From positions 15,791,152-15,855,151 of the forward strand of contig OZ024784.1 of the NCBI GenBank assembly GCA_964017065.1: a DNA stretch of 64,000 nucleotides, in the 5' to 3' direction. The notes below the pieces were generated by a model, which was not told the DNA's origin, made no database searches, and was given only the letters and a program-made list of their open reading frames with translations. The DNA is from Haliclona indistincta (Eukaryota > Porifera > Demospongiae > Haplosclerida > Chalinidae). Of the stretch, positions 22,813 through 34,700 are shown piece after piece (position 1 is the stretch's first letter; every line of letters starts with the position of its first letter). The position numbers and the translations under genes are program-made.

Positions 22813-25800
22813 ATGGCTGGGATCATCCAAGATGACGCTCGGCTTCACCGTCTCTGCCACAATGGGAAAATGGGAGATATTAAAGATTACTTGGACGTGA
22901 TCCCGGAAGAGAACGTTGACGATCGTCTCAACAACAGGCGAGGCGTGTTCGGCTACACTCCATTACACGAAGCAGTCAGTGGCGGACATGATGTGGTGCT
23001 AGACTTTTTACTTGGAAAAGGTGGAGACGTGAACTGTCGTGCTAACTCAGGCTACACGCCACTGCACCTCGCTGCTAGCGCCGGACACATCAACTGTGTA
23101 AAGGCTCTGCTAAAGCATGATGCAAACATCAGTTTCAAGGACGACTATGGAAAAACACCCAAACAGACCGCTGGACTGAGCTCCAAGAATAACATAGTCA
23201 AACTGCTCCGTAGTGAAGGTAAGGGAAAGGGCGAACAAGTTATATATCATAAGCCTGGGCCCGTAATGGATTAAAATCAACAGTACTCATTGTATCTGCA
23301 TTAACTGTAAAGGAGCACCTGAGCTGCATAACTAGTAACAGCCATTTTGAAAGCTTTTTCAGTACATTTATAAGCCGACAGTCAAAGGACTATAAATGAA
23401 GACTTTCACAGTGTCACCACCAGGGTTGATAGAGTTGTTTTTGGACAAAAAAAAATAGCTGGTGTGTTTGAAATACCTTCTTGTACTGAATATGAAACTA
23501 GTAACCTAATGTACACATGCTTGTGTGTGTTTTCACCTACTGGTACTGTTTGAGTTTATGGGAGTTATCAGGTAGAGTACCTTGCCTTGGCTAAGACAAT
23601 AGTCCTAGCTCCAAACTAGCCAGTTTGAAACAATGGGTAGTGTCCCTCCCTCTCTTAAAATAGAACTTAGCAGTTTACACTATGATGCCATGCTTATAAA
23701 ATGTGTGTGTAGTAACCACTTTGCCTGCCTTGGCTAAGACTAGCTCCAAACTAGACAATGGGTAGTGTCCCTCCCTCTCTTAAAATAGAACTTAGCAGTT
23801 TACACTATGATGCCATGCTGTCAGAGTTTATCAAATGTGTGTGTTGTAACCACTGATTGTGGTTTGAGATACACACACTGTATCTATTCCATTTTGCATG
23901 TGATTACATCAGAAAGGATGTTTTTTCAACAAACTTTTCATTGTATAATTTCCAATAAAGCGAAACTTTTCATAACAGCAAATCTTTCATCCATAATTTA
24001 TTAATTTTATTCACGTTTTTAACCTTTTCCAGAAATTATCAAGGAGGTAGAGAAAGAGGGTGACAACTTGACTGATCTTTTACGAGTAAAGAATGAGGAG
24101 TTGGAGAAGGACTGCCTCGAGCGAGCTCTCACAGCTGCTGTCACGACTGGTAACCACTTCAATGTGGGCAAGTTGATTGTTAAGGGTGCCACAAATATCG
24201 ACAATGCCCTCAAGCAAGCCATCGAAACAAAGAAATACCATGCCACGGCCATGCTTCTTTTGGTTATTGCTGCTATGAAAGGAAATCGTCAGCTTGTTCT
24301 GAAGCTGTTTACTGAGTATTCTGGGGCTGTTGCTCTCCCTGAAGGTGTAGAAATCACTGAAGAGGATATCAAAGAAGTACAGAAAGCTGTTACATCTGGG
24401 CAAGTATCCACAGTCGTACCAATTGAGATAGCTCGAAGAAAGGGTCAGAATAGTGTCCGAGAGGAGCTGCTTCTTCGCACGGATGTGAAGCAAGATGAAG
24501 GCACCGTATATTGGCATGGGCTACGGCTGCTGAATATTGAGCTCTCCTGGATCAGAAAGATTCACTGGGTAAAGAGACTACGTCTTGCTCGAAATGGATT
24601 CCGCTTCATTCCAAGTGAAGTTGGACAATACTTGAAACAGGTAATTATCAATTACTGCCAAGTATTTACTTCTACATAAAACGTAGATAATTGCCCAGAT
24701 ATTGGTTGAACTGCTTAGATTCTTGCGATTACGCTAGTACAATTGGCCAAGAAAAATAATGTCACCGCTTGCCATTCCTGTCGGTTTACACTAATCCGCT
24801 AATTCATACATGTATCTGGCGATAAAGGTAGACAATTCAATGTGGTGTGGTAACGGACTAGGTATGTAAAGACCAAAAAGATTCAATAAGAGCTTACCTC
24901 GGCATTCATGCTTGATCAATACTACTGAAATTATATTAGGGATGATGGCAGTGCATCCCTATGTAAGGATGTATTAGCGTTCAAACGCTGATATTTCACC
25001 TGGTGGTGAATTGTGTATGTCCAGAGACACTTAGATCTGCTCTCTGGCGTTGACCCATCTTTATAGTACCAATGAGATTGTTCAAAATTGTTACTAAAGT
25101 GATGAACCTGGAAATGGTGAAAATTGACTTTCGTCATCTTCTTTCTTTCTTCAGCACGCCTAGCGCCTTTACTCGAGCAGTGCCCAGCATGAAACACCCA
25201 CGAACAGCCATGAAATTTTGCTGCCAAGTGCCTTTTGAACTTAGTTTTTTAGCGAAACAATGATATATATTCAACGATTTTACGATCACAATCAGTTGTC
25301 AGCTAAGCATTAGACGCCATCTTGTGATATTGCGCAATATGCAATCACGCAAATACTACAACCCCATGTAGAGAGCAGCGCATATTGGAGTCTGGAGACT
25401 TCAATGAACAATTCAGTGAGTAAGATCGTGTAGGACCACCATTTTGCTACTTGCTAGATAGTAGAATAGCCGTACTGAATTTCTAAGCAATAGTGGGCGA
25501 GGCTTGTATGAAGAGCTTTCATGTGTGGGTGAGCTAGTAGTTTCAGGATTTTGGAGATGCACAGCATAGTTTGGGCTACAAGTTAGAAAGCAAAGCCATC
25601 AACAACAGCAAAAACTAAACCAATGGTGGAAACTAAGAGCATCAATTCATGCATGCATTCTCAGTCAACACCATGCAGCACTCCCGGCCTATAGCCAGTA
25701 AAGCGTGTGTGGAGAGCATAATCAGAGTGAGTAGGCAGGAGTAGGACACTCATGCATTTGATTAGAAATTCCAAATCCACACATGATGGCTGTTTCTAAA

Positions 25801-28800
25801 GGTAGACTAATGAATAGTAGTGATGGCTGACAGTACATGTACGCTGTTTTTATAATGGATGGAACTGGACTTATAAAAGATAAACAGCAGATTTCTACTA
25901 TCCCAAAGCGATCTTCCCTGTCTGCTAGTTCGAGTAGATACTGCTAAAGTGAGAAACGAGTAGAATCTGTGATTGTGGGCCATCATACTGGTTCTCTATG
26001 ATGCATGTGGCAATCGTCTGTGAGTCATCATGGGTATAGAAAGCGAAATACTGCTTGATTGATTTGCCTATGTGTAGCTTAATCATCTTGTCAAAAGGAT
26101 GTGGAAATGAAGACTGATCTGACAAAACTAAAGGCTCGTCTGCACTACAGAACTGGTTCAATGTGCATTAGTTAAAGATCAGATCATAGTGCATCGATCT
26201 GCTTACCACATGTCCGCACTGGTTGCAAATGCTGTTGTCATGTGACGTAAGCAACAGCTCGCTAAACAGCAAGAAAACTGGCCTTGTCACATACTAACGC
26301 TATTCTAGTGTGTTTCGTGTCCTTTCTTTGCCCGAGCGCCGACCAGAGCTTCCATAGTACTAGTCACACGCCATGTGTTCGAGACCACTCCCATATCCAA
26401 TCCAGTTCAAGTCACTTCAATGCACCTCCGTATGTGCACATCGATTCGCGTAGATTCACTTTTGTAAAATTGACGTGTAATGTAGACGGGATTAAACTAC
26501 GCATTTTGAATGCGCATTGAACCGCATTAGAGCCCTAGTGCGGACGAGCCTTAACTAATTTGAAGTTTGAATAAGCTGCATTAGTAATTCATTACCAAAG
26601 TCAAGCAAACCATGAAGCACATCAGTTTTTCATTAACATTATTAATTTTCTCTTTTCCAGGTTGTGAAGTTGGATTTACAGCACAATGAGCTCACAGAAA
26701 TACCTCGGTGTATCCTTGAGCTGCCTAGTCTAACCGAGCTCATCCTCTCCCACAATCATATTGTGGAATTGCCTGATATACATGAGTGGTCCGCTGGTCT
26801 GACAGTACTAGATTTGGCTTTCAATGAGCTAAGCAACCTCCCTAATACAATCGTAGCTCCCTCCATCAGGACACTGAATATCGGCGGCAACAAGTTTCGC
26901 TTCGTTCCACTTTGCATCTGCTCCTTTACCAGCCTTCAATATCTTGATCTCAGTGAAAATGTTGATATTCTTTCTCTTCCTGTTGAGATGGGTCGACTCT
27001 CTAATCTCACCAAGCTAGGACTGGTAGGTCTAAAGGATCTCAGTGATCCTCCACGTAATGTCCAGCGTGATGCAAGAGACTGCGTTCACTACCTCAATAG
27101 CAAGCTTCGCAGTGCTAAAAAATTTTATCGCATGAAGCTTATGCTTGTTGGCAAGCAAGATCGAGGTAAGACAACTTTGGTAACTCGACTGCAAGGCAAT
27201 GAGATCGTGGGTCCCAACCAGTCTACGGTAGGTGTAGACGTGAGCGAGTGGAATTATGGTGGTATTGGCAAGCGCAAGTTTCAGTTTAGTATCTGGGACT
27301 TTGGTGGTCAAGAAGAATACTATGCTACTCATCAGTGCTTTCTCTCTGAGCGATCTATGTACCTCCTTCTTTTCAACCTCAAGCACGGAGAAAAAGGAGT
27401 CGAGGAGCTCAAACCATGGCTTGACAACATTGTCCTCAGGGCGCCACGTTCCTGTGTCATCATTGTTGGTACTCATCTTGATGAAGTGGAAGACTCAGAA
27501 AGGCCACAGATCGACCAACTTCTCAACAGTGTGGCCACTCTTGCCAGCAGCTATGGCAACAAGCTGCAAGTTCCTGAAGTATTGCCAGTTGGTCTTGTGA
27601 ACAGGCTAGAGAACATAGGAGCTCTTCGCGAGGCAATATACTTACATGCTTCCGAGTTTAAGGCTCGAGGAAACCAGCCAATTATGGGACAAGAGATTCC
27701 TGCTAGCTATTTTCAGCTCAACAAAGAATTGGAGAAGATACAACAACAAGTGAAAGAAAACAAGAGTGAGCCAATCATGCATGCCGAGCGCTTCAAGGAT
27801 CTAGTTCAACAGCTGAAGCTCCCTGACATCCACAGCGATGGAGAGCTGCGAACAGCCACCCTCTTCCTCAACGAGGTAGGAACTATTCTCCACTATGATG
27901 ATCGTAGCCACAACTTAAATGAGCTATATTTCGTGGATCCTCGTTGGCTTTGCGACATGATGTCAAAAGTTGTCACAGTCAGAGAAAGAAACAACTTTGT
28001 CAAGAATGGAATTCTCCATAGTATGTACATACCATTTCTTTATCGTGACAAACGATTTCCCTGGCAGTACTTTGAGCAGTATGTCACTCTTCTGGATCGC
28101 TTTGAAATAGCTCTTCCTCTCGACAACAAGCGAATACTTATTCCCTCCATGTTGCCCATTGAGCGTCCAAACGATGCTGATCTGTCTAGTCATCCAGATG
28201 GCCCTTACTACATGCGCTACATCACATTTGCTACTACTGTTCCTCCTGGATTCTGGAGCCGACTTATCTCTCGTATCATGCACACTGTGCCTGAAGTGTG
28301 CCATGCTGTTGATGTGAAAGCTGCCATGTCAAGTGATGAGGAGGCTATGGCATATTCTTATCCAGGAACACCAGATAAACCAGGTGACTTACTTATGGAT
28401 TCTTCTGAGGCCGTCTCTCCTGCTGGACCTCAATCTCCCAAGCCACAGTCTCCTTTGTCTACTCCTTCTACTCCTTCTACTCCCGGTAGTCAGCCTACTG
28501 TTCACCCACCCCTTGTTTTGCCTAATATCAGTCGCATTATTCATGATGAAGACTTTGGCGATGTCAATCCTGAAGACATCAAACTGGTGTACTGGAGAGA
28601 AGGACTAGTGTATGATGGACCTACAGTTAGTTTTGCTGTGGAGTCACTGACAAGATCAGGGCATAGATCAAAATCTGGTAGACAAGGTGTGTTATTAAAG
28701 GCATCTCCTACTGGGAAAGGCACCAAGACTATCTGCCTCTTGGTCGACTTGGTATTGGCACTTATTCATGACTGGTATCCAGGCCTGAACGAAAGTACCT

Positions 28801-31589
28801 TTGCCAGTGGATGTGGTGTTGAGCAATGCATCCCTTGCTATGAGTGCCTCAGAGAAAACCATAGTGATCCTTTTGAGTTTGAAATTGAGCAATCACGTCT
28901 ACATATAAGTAACAATCAGATGCAGATACGATGTGGATACAACACAAGAGATGATTCAGCCAATCATTTAGTCCAATTAAGTGACATTGTTCCAGATATG
29001 CTCTTGAGAGATCTTGATGCTGTATTTCTCCTTAAGAATTCTGAAATCAAGTATCAAGAAGATGCCAATTCTTTGCTAGGTGAGGGAGGCTTTGGAAAGG
29101 TGTATCGAGGCAAGTGCAGAGATAAGAGTGTTGCTATTAAGAAGTACATAGTGAACAGCAGTCGTCTTGAAGATGCCTTCAGTGAGCTTCGAGCAGAAGC
29201 TCTTGTTCTTCAGAAGTCTCATCATCCGTGTTTAGTGTGTCTTGTGGGAGTCTGTGTTCATCCTATGATGGCACTGGTTCTAGAGGAAGCTCCCATGGGA
29301 TCTTTAGAGAAGTACCTCATTAAGAAACCAATACCAATTTCTCGAGTTGTGATCTATCGCATGGCAGCTCAGATTGCAGCTGCACTAAGGTTTCTTCATA
29401 ATACGGGGTACATCTTTAGAGATCTGAAAGCAGCAAATGTGCTCGTTTGGTCACTAGAGCCTGAGTCTTTGTGCCACTGCAAGGTAACAGATTTTGGCAT
29501 CGCCACGCACCTCTCTCCAGTTGGAGCACTTGGAATTCAAGGAACAAAAGGGTTTATTGCTCCAGAGGTTCTCTACATTGGAAAGAGGAAGGCTGTCTAT
29601 ACTCACAAGGCTGACATTTTTTCTTTTGCAATGTTGCTGTATCAGATGATTGCTCGTCGCCATCCTTTTCATAATGTACAGCCAGTGAAGATTGATACGA
29701 AGGTTGTGAGTGGAGAGCGTCCGAACATTGTTGATGTCCCTTTCGCTGACACTGGTTACTTTTTCTTGACCTACTTGATGAAGAAATGTTGGGAAGACAG
29801 ACCAGAGTTACGACCACAGACCAGTGATATCATCAACAAAGTGTCTGGAATGGTCATGCAGTCAGTGATGGCCATACATTCGGTGAACAGCCGCTTCTCT
29901 GTACGCCGTTGCTGTGCGATTACACCAAGTAACTATGCTCGTGCTAATGTAGGCAACCATCCAAGTGAGCTTTGGGTTTGTTGCGATGGGGCCGAGGGAG
30001 CGGAAGTTAATATCTACAGCACTCGAATGGTGAAGCTGAACAAAAACTTTATCAAAGATAATCAAGTGCAGTGCATGTGCGTGTGTGGAGACCATGTCTG
30101 GGTTGGATCACGAGCTGGCATTGAGTATGGAGTGATTGATATATTCAGCATCACATCACGCGAACTTGTTCACAACATCCGAATGAGAGAGAATTCAGTC
30201 TCCTGTATCACCTGCTCTGACTCAACTGTCTACCTCGGTACACTTGAGGGCTACTGTTTTGCTTTCTGCATGGATATCAAGGCCATTCAGTCGAATGCTC
30301 GTCCACGATATAAGTACATCTCTGAGAATGCAGTGGATGGTATCGCTGTGACTAACAAGCATGTATGGGTGTCTCACACTAAACTGATATACTTCCTCAA
30401 CCTTGAAACACTGCAAATGGAACACTCCTGGCACCGACAAGGGAATCAAGATGAAGGGAATCAAGATGCGTTCATTGGACAACTGTCATGTTCAAATGAT
30501 GGAAAGATCATCTGGAGTGCTCATCTTGGAGGAACAATATTATCTGCTTTTGATGCACACGATGAGACCCACTTGTACGATATCAATATCCAGCAAGAGT
30601 TCATACGTTTAGTGGGGAAAGGAATCCACTCAGAATATGATATCATAATGACAGCCGTAACTCCAGCACTAGACACAGTGTTTGTGGGCATGGCAACAGG
30701 TCACATCGTGGTATTCCATGAGCAACTAGTAATGATGATCGCTCGACCATACACAGAGTATGTGAGGTTCCTTTGTCCGATTTTATCAGAAGGCCCTTGC
30801 CAGACAGAAAAGTGCATGGTCTTGGCTGGAGCTAAAGGATTCACCAGCCCTTTACCAGAGTACGATGTTGTTCTTTCTACAGCCGACTCAGAGGAAGAAA
30901 AGGGACATCAATCAGCCGGTGTACTAGTGATGTTTGAAGCTTATCCTGGCCCAATGATAAAGCAGATGAAATGTCTTGAGGATGATGAAGGAGGCTATTT
31001 GTCATCACACACTAATCTCGCCAGAATGATTCGTAGTCAGCACTTCAAAGATGCTACTCATATCCTTGATTTAGCTGGAAAGAGTGAGACACTGAGACCA
31101 GTTCTACAGAAAACCACCAAAGATTTTGAAGAAAGCGGCATTCGTCACTCTATGCTGACCTCCTCCATAGCTGGCTCTCTTCCCTCTACTCCTATCAAAC
31201 AATCAAATGAAAATTTTGAAGAGAAGAAAATTTCACCACTTCCCTCATCCACCGAGATAGATGGACAACCTCCTTGTAACAAGGAAGAAATTATCAAAGA
31301 ATTGGAATCTCCTCCTCGACCACGAGCAAGAACCAACACGGTTATTCAAGAGACAATGGATGTGGAAGTGCAAGGCCAAGCGGTACGTATCTCCTGTCCC
31401 AAGCCAGCAACAATGTCAGAAGTTATGAGAGAGCTAGCCATCAATACATCAAAGGAGACAACTCAGAACCATTGTCTTGGGTATAGAGCTCTAGATTCGG
31501 GAATGATGATAAAGGTGCTCGCAGACGATGAACTACAGCAGTATCTCAAAATGGAGTCTCGACCCAGCCTAACCTTGATCCTAAAATAA
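22813..31589 (+). CDS. LRRK1-like: LRRK1-like ROCO kinase, copy A (full length, with ankyrins and C-terminal tail)
   Basis: Three exons, 22813-23218, 24033-24640 and 26661-31589, joining in frame to 1980 residues. Domain order: ankyrin repeats (about 10-135 and into exon 2), leucine-rich repeats (about 290-460), ROC GTPase (P-loop GKQDRGKTT near 501, DFGGQEEYY, THLDE), COR (about 685-985), protein kinase (GEGGFGKVYRG near 1145, VAIKKY, FRDLKAANVLV near 1258, DFG near 1282, GTKGFIAPE), WD40-like propeller (about 1440-1785), then a Ser/Pro-rich tail and a C-terminal module that may be PB1-like (about 1908-1980). Ankyrin-LRR-ROC-COR-kinase-WD40 is the LRRK1/LRRK2 architecture. The GALGIQGTKG activation segment is closer to LRRK1. 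In animals these kinases act on Rab GTPases at endolysosomes. The upstream ATG at 22660 is unlikely, since it would overlap the TECPR2 start. Confidence 0.93.
23582..23855. repeat. Direct duplication of a ~130-base intronic segment
   Basis: Two consecutive near-identical units, about 23582-23720 and 23725-23855, in intron 1 of LRRK copy A. Both contain CCTTGGCTAAGAC, GGGTAGTGTCCCTCCCTCTC, CTTAGCAGTTTACACTATGA and a GTGTGTG-rich end. The first unit has a short extra segment near 23600-23630 and the second near 23818-23830. The rest of this 814-base intron shows nothing I recognise. Confidence 0.85.
24641..26660. other. Long intron 2 of LRRK copy A
   Basis: 2020 bases with no coding exon that I can support; all frames are broken by stops. 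It is about 1.5 kb longer than the homologous intron of copy B. Apart from the inverted-repeat element at its 3' end, the bulk (24900-26100) looks like inserted non-coding DNA of unknown origin. Confidence 0.6.
26131..26552. mobile_element. MITE-like element with 5-base target duplication
   Basis: 422 bases bounded by imperfect terminal inverted repeats: the left end AAGGCTCGTCTGCACTA is matched on the other strand by AAGGCTCGTCCGCACTA at the right end, and GGTTCAATG(T/C)GCATT recurs just inside both. AACTA flanks both sides, a likely target-site duplication. No coding capacity, so non-autonomous. It lies in intron 2 of LRRK copy A. Confidence 0.75.
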
Positions 31590-31713
31590 CTATACTAGTG
31601 TGTGCTATGTGTATTGCACCTTTTACCAACTAGGACTCTACAATAGACTAATTTGATTTCAGTGTAAATTTGCATGCAGATCATTATTATTTCGCGCTTT
31701 GGTTCGTCACGTC

Positions 31714-31719
31714 CACGTG
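31714..31719. promoter_or_regulatory. CACGTG E-box upstream of LRRK copy B
   Basis: CACGTG 54 bases upstream of the proposed start codon of copy B, within the 183-base gap after copy A. It supports the idea that copy B has its own promoter. Confidence 0.4.
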
Positions 31720-31772
31720 ATAGAGATCTCTTCTGGATGTGTCGAGAGTCGAGATTTTAATAGCAGGTGATC

Positions 31773-34700
31773 ATGGCAAGATATTTTAGCTTCAAGAAAA
31801 AAGACAGCAACTCGCTTCAAGGTAAGAAACTCCGCGTCCGTGCTTCTGAATCATTTGCGGCTACGACCTGTACGAGGTTGCCGCTGGAGCAAATGTACAA
31901 TGTATTCGAATGGTGGATAGGGCATTATTCATTGCGGTAGGAGGTGGTCGGATTTTTATTTTGGTTTGGTACAGATATTAGCGCCATTATTACCCTGGGG
32001 TAGGGTTGGGTTTGTCTGTCTGTATGTAGTATGTGTATGTACAAAAAACGTGGCTGTTTATTGCCTTACTGCTCAAAGATTGTCATGAAATAGCTCTCAA
32101 CAGCTTGGTTGTTGAATATTTATTCAACGCTTGCGAAGTCATGCATGAAAGTCTTCTGTCGCGTGCTACGGCCATGCATGTATTCCTATTAGCAACATCG
32201 CCGATTAGAACATTCCGGTAAGTAGGTGTGCCACAATTGTGAGACGTGGCCAAGCCATTAAATTAAAATCCACCAATAATTATTTTGACAAAACGCTAAT
32301 AATTATACATGTAGTACTTTGCGCCAATATTTTCTGCTATATGGTATGAGATACCTATGTCCATTGCTGTTCCATTTAGCGACTGATTAGAGCATAATAA
32401 TTATTAGACCACAGCTAAACAACGCTCACGTGTCTTTGCTCGTCGTTCGTGTTGTTTTTGTTTGCTGTTGCTATGGTCTAAATCAGTTAGACTGCGCATC
32501 CAATCGGATCTACGCGATGTAGATGCCCTCACGCCGTTACCATAGCGCCCTCGCTACACTCGGATGCTATATAGCAACGGCTCTCGGGCTTCTAAATTGT
32601 GTAGATCCTCGGATGCGCTGTCTAACTATTATTTATAATGAGATTTACAGTGAAACCCCTCTTAATTAGCATGGACCGGACTCATCTCTCTATAATAGCA
32701 CTTATTATTACTGAACCCCAAATAATGGATACCCTAGCTCTCTAAAATGGACAATATTGTTTGTCCTAATGGTGTCCGCTTTATAGAGGCTCCACTGTAT
32801 CGCAAACTTCTGACTTGTTTAACTTTCAGAAATGGTGTTAGTTTTTAAGATTTGGTTTGTTTATAGTTTTAGAATCAGTTCTGTTTTTGTTTGAGGTTTG
32901 GACGTTTATTATGACAAGAAGGTTTTCATAATAAAAGCTTGACTCAATGAATGATTTTATGTAAGTCCACAAAGAAGTCTGTGGAGTATGTTAAGCTCCT
33001 GTTTGAGCTAATTTATAATTCTTAAAACCTGTATTGGCAAAAGGAAATGCCATTTAGTAAGTTAGTGGTTTTCCAGAAGTAACACAAGTATGCAGCAGTC
33101 ATAGTGCATTGTCTGGTAACAAGGATTAAAACTCACAAGACTGAATAATTATTATTGCACCAAAATTTAAACAGCTTGATGGTAGCCAGCAAAAGTATCC
33201 TGATCTACTTGAGTGCCCGATACTGTTTTGCTTGGCTACTGATGAATATCGAACAAGTCTGAACTTCATGGAATCCTCGAGGACAATTCACTACATAGTT
33301 AGCAAAATAGCTTTACTCTCTCAGGCCCTAGTAAGACAGTTAGTAGATGAGTACTGTTCGTAATTTTGATGCTAGAATTGGTATGCCATTTTCCAGCACA
33401 GCGCCCACACATTATGCTCACTGCAGCTACATCCATGGAGGCGCAGCAGAATTCGACTAGATGATAATCATTCAATGACTCAATACAATGTTAATGTTGT
33501 GACTATGGTTAATCGATAATCAAGGTAGAGGAGCTCCACATTATGACACTGTAAGCGTGGATGCTTTTTACTATGCGAAAACAGTAAAATTTCTGTGTTT
33601 ATTGTAGCAAATTTTTACACTACTGATTTAATAGTGTGTGATAGAAACTTTTCACTAAAATTTTAATCATAGAAAAAATCCAAGAAACAGAGGATGAGGA
33701 TCGAATAAAGAATGAGGAATTGGAGAAGGACTGCCTCGAGCGAGCTCTCACAGCTGCTGTCACAACTGGTAACCACTTCAATGTGGGCAAGTTGATTGTT
33801 AAGGGTGCCACAAATATCGACAATGCCCTCAAGCAAGCCATCGAAACAAAGAAATACCATGCCACGGCCATGCTTCTTTTGGTTATTGCTGCTATGAAAG
33901 GGAAATGTCAGCTTGTTCTGAAGCTGTTTACTGAGTATTCTGGGGCTGTTGCTCTCCCTGAAGGTGTAGAAATCACTGAAGAGGATATCAAAGAAGTACA
34001 GAAAGCTGTTACATCTGGGCAAGTATCCACAGTCGTACCAATCGAGATAGCTCGAAGAAAGGGCCAGGATAGTGTCCGAGAGGAGCTGCTTCTTCACACT
34101 GAAGTGAAACAAGATGAAGGCACCGTATATTGGCATGGGCTACGACTGCTGAATATTGAGCTCTCCTGGATCAGAAAGATTCACTGGGTAAAGAGACTAC
34201 GTCTTGCTCGAAATGGATTCCGCTTCATTCCAAGTGAAGTCAGACAATATCTAAAACAGGTAATTAGTCAGCATAATATTTTTTCCAATTAGAATTAAGG
34301 CCTACAAAGTGCATTGAATTCCCTTTGGAGAATTGCTCGTCCAAGGTGAAGTCAATGCGCATTGAGTGCGTTCACAATTTAGTGACAATACAAATAAAGA
34401 AACGATTTGAAAAATGAATTAGCCATTACCGCTGTCATGTGACCAAATTTCTCTTGGCGTCCTAGTCACTTCAGTAGCCCATCCAATCATCCATGCAGTT
34501 GTAGTACCCCTCTAGTCTCTCTGCATGCACTCACGAAGCACATTTTCACGATTTCATGCAAGAGGTGTGACTTCGTTATTGATGAATAATAATATGATTT
34601 GCTTGAATCGCTTCCAGTCCACTTCCAAACCATCTCCGTACATGGTTTAGCTGAAAGCGCATTGAACTCGAATGCGCATTCAGTGTGAATGATGCAAATC

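Larger units (their letters stand above)
31822..33672. other. Long intron 1 of LRRK copy B
   Basis: 1851 bases between the proposed short first exon and the exon homologous to exon 2 of copy A. It contains two small inverted-repeat elements in its middle. I see no ankyrin-coding exon and no other gene here. The sequence is unrelated to intron 1 of copy A. Confidence 0.65.

Noticed and set aside
23582..23855. Reading the repeated units as a CRISPR-like array
   Set aside because: Only two long units with no regular spacers, inside an animal intron.
24900..26100. Possible extra gene in LRRK copy A intron 2
   Set aside because: All frames are short and unrelated to any family I know; no consistent splice structure.
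32033..32221. Short plus-strand frame in LRRK copy B intron 1 as a missing ankyrin exon
   Set aside because: The translation has no ankyrin pattern and splice phase does not fit the next exon.
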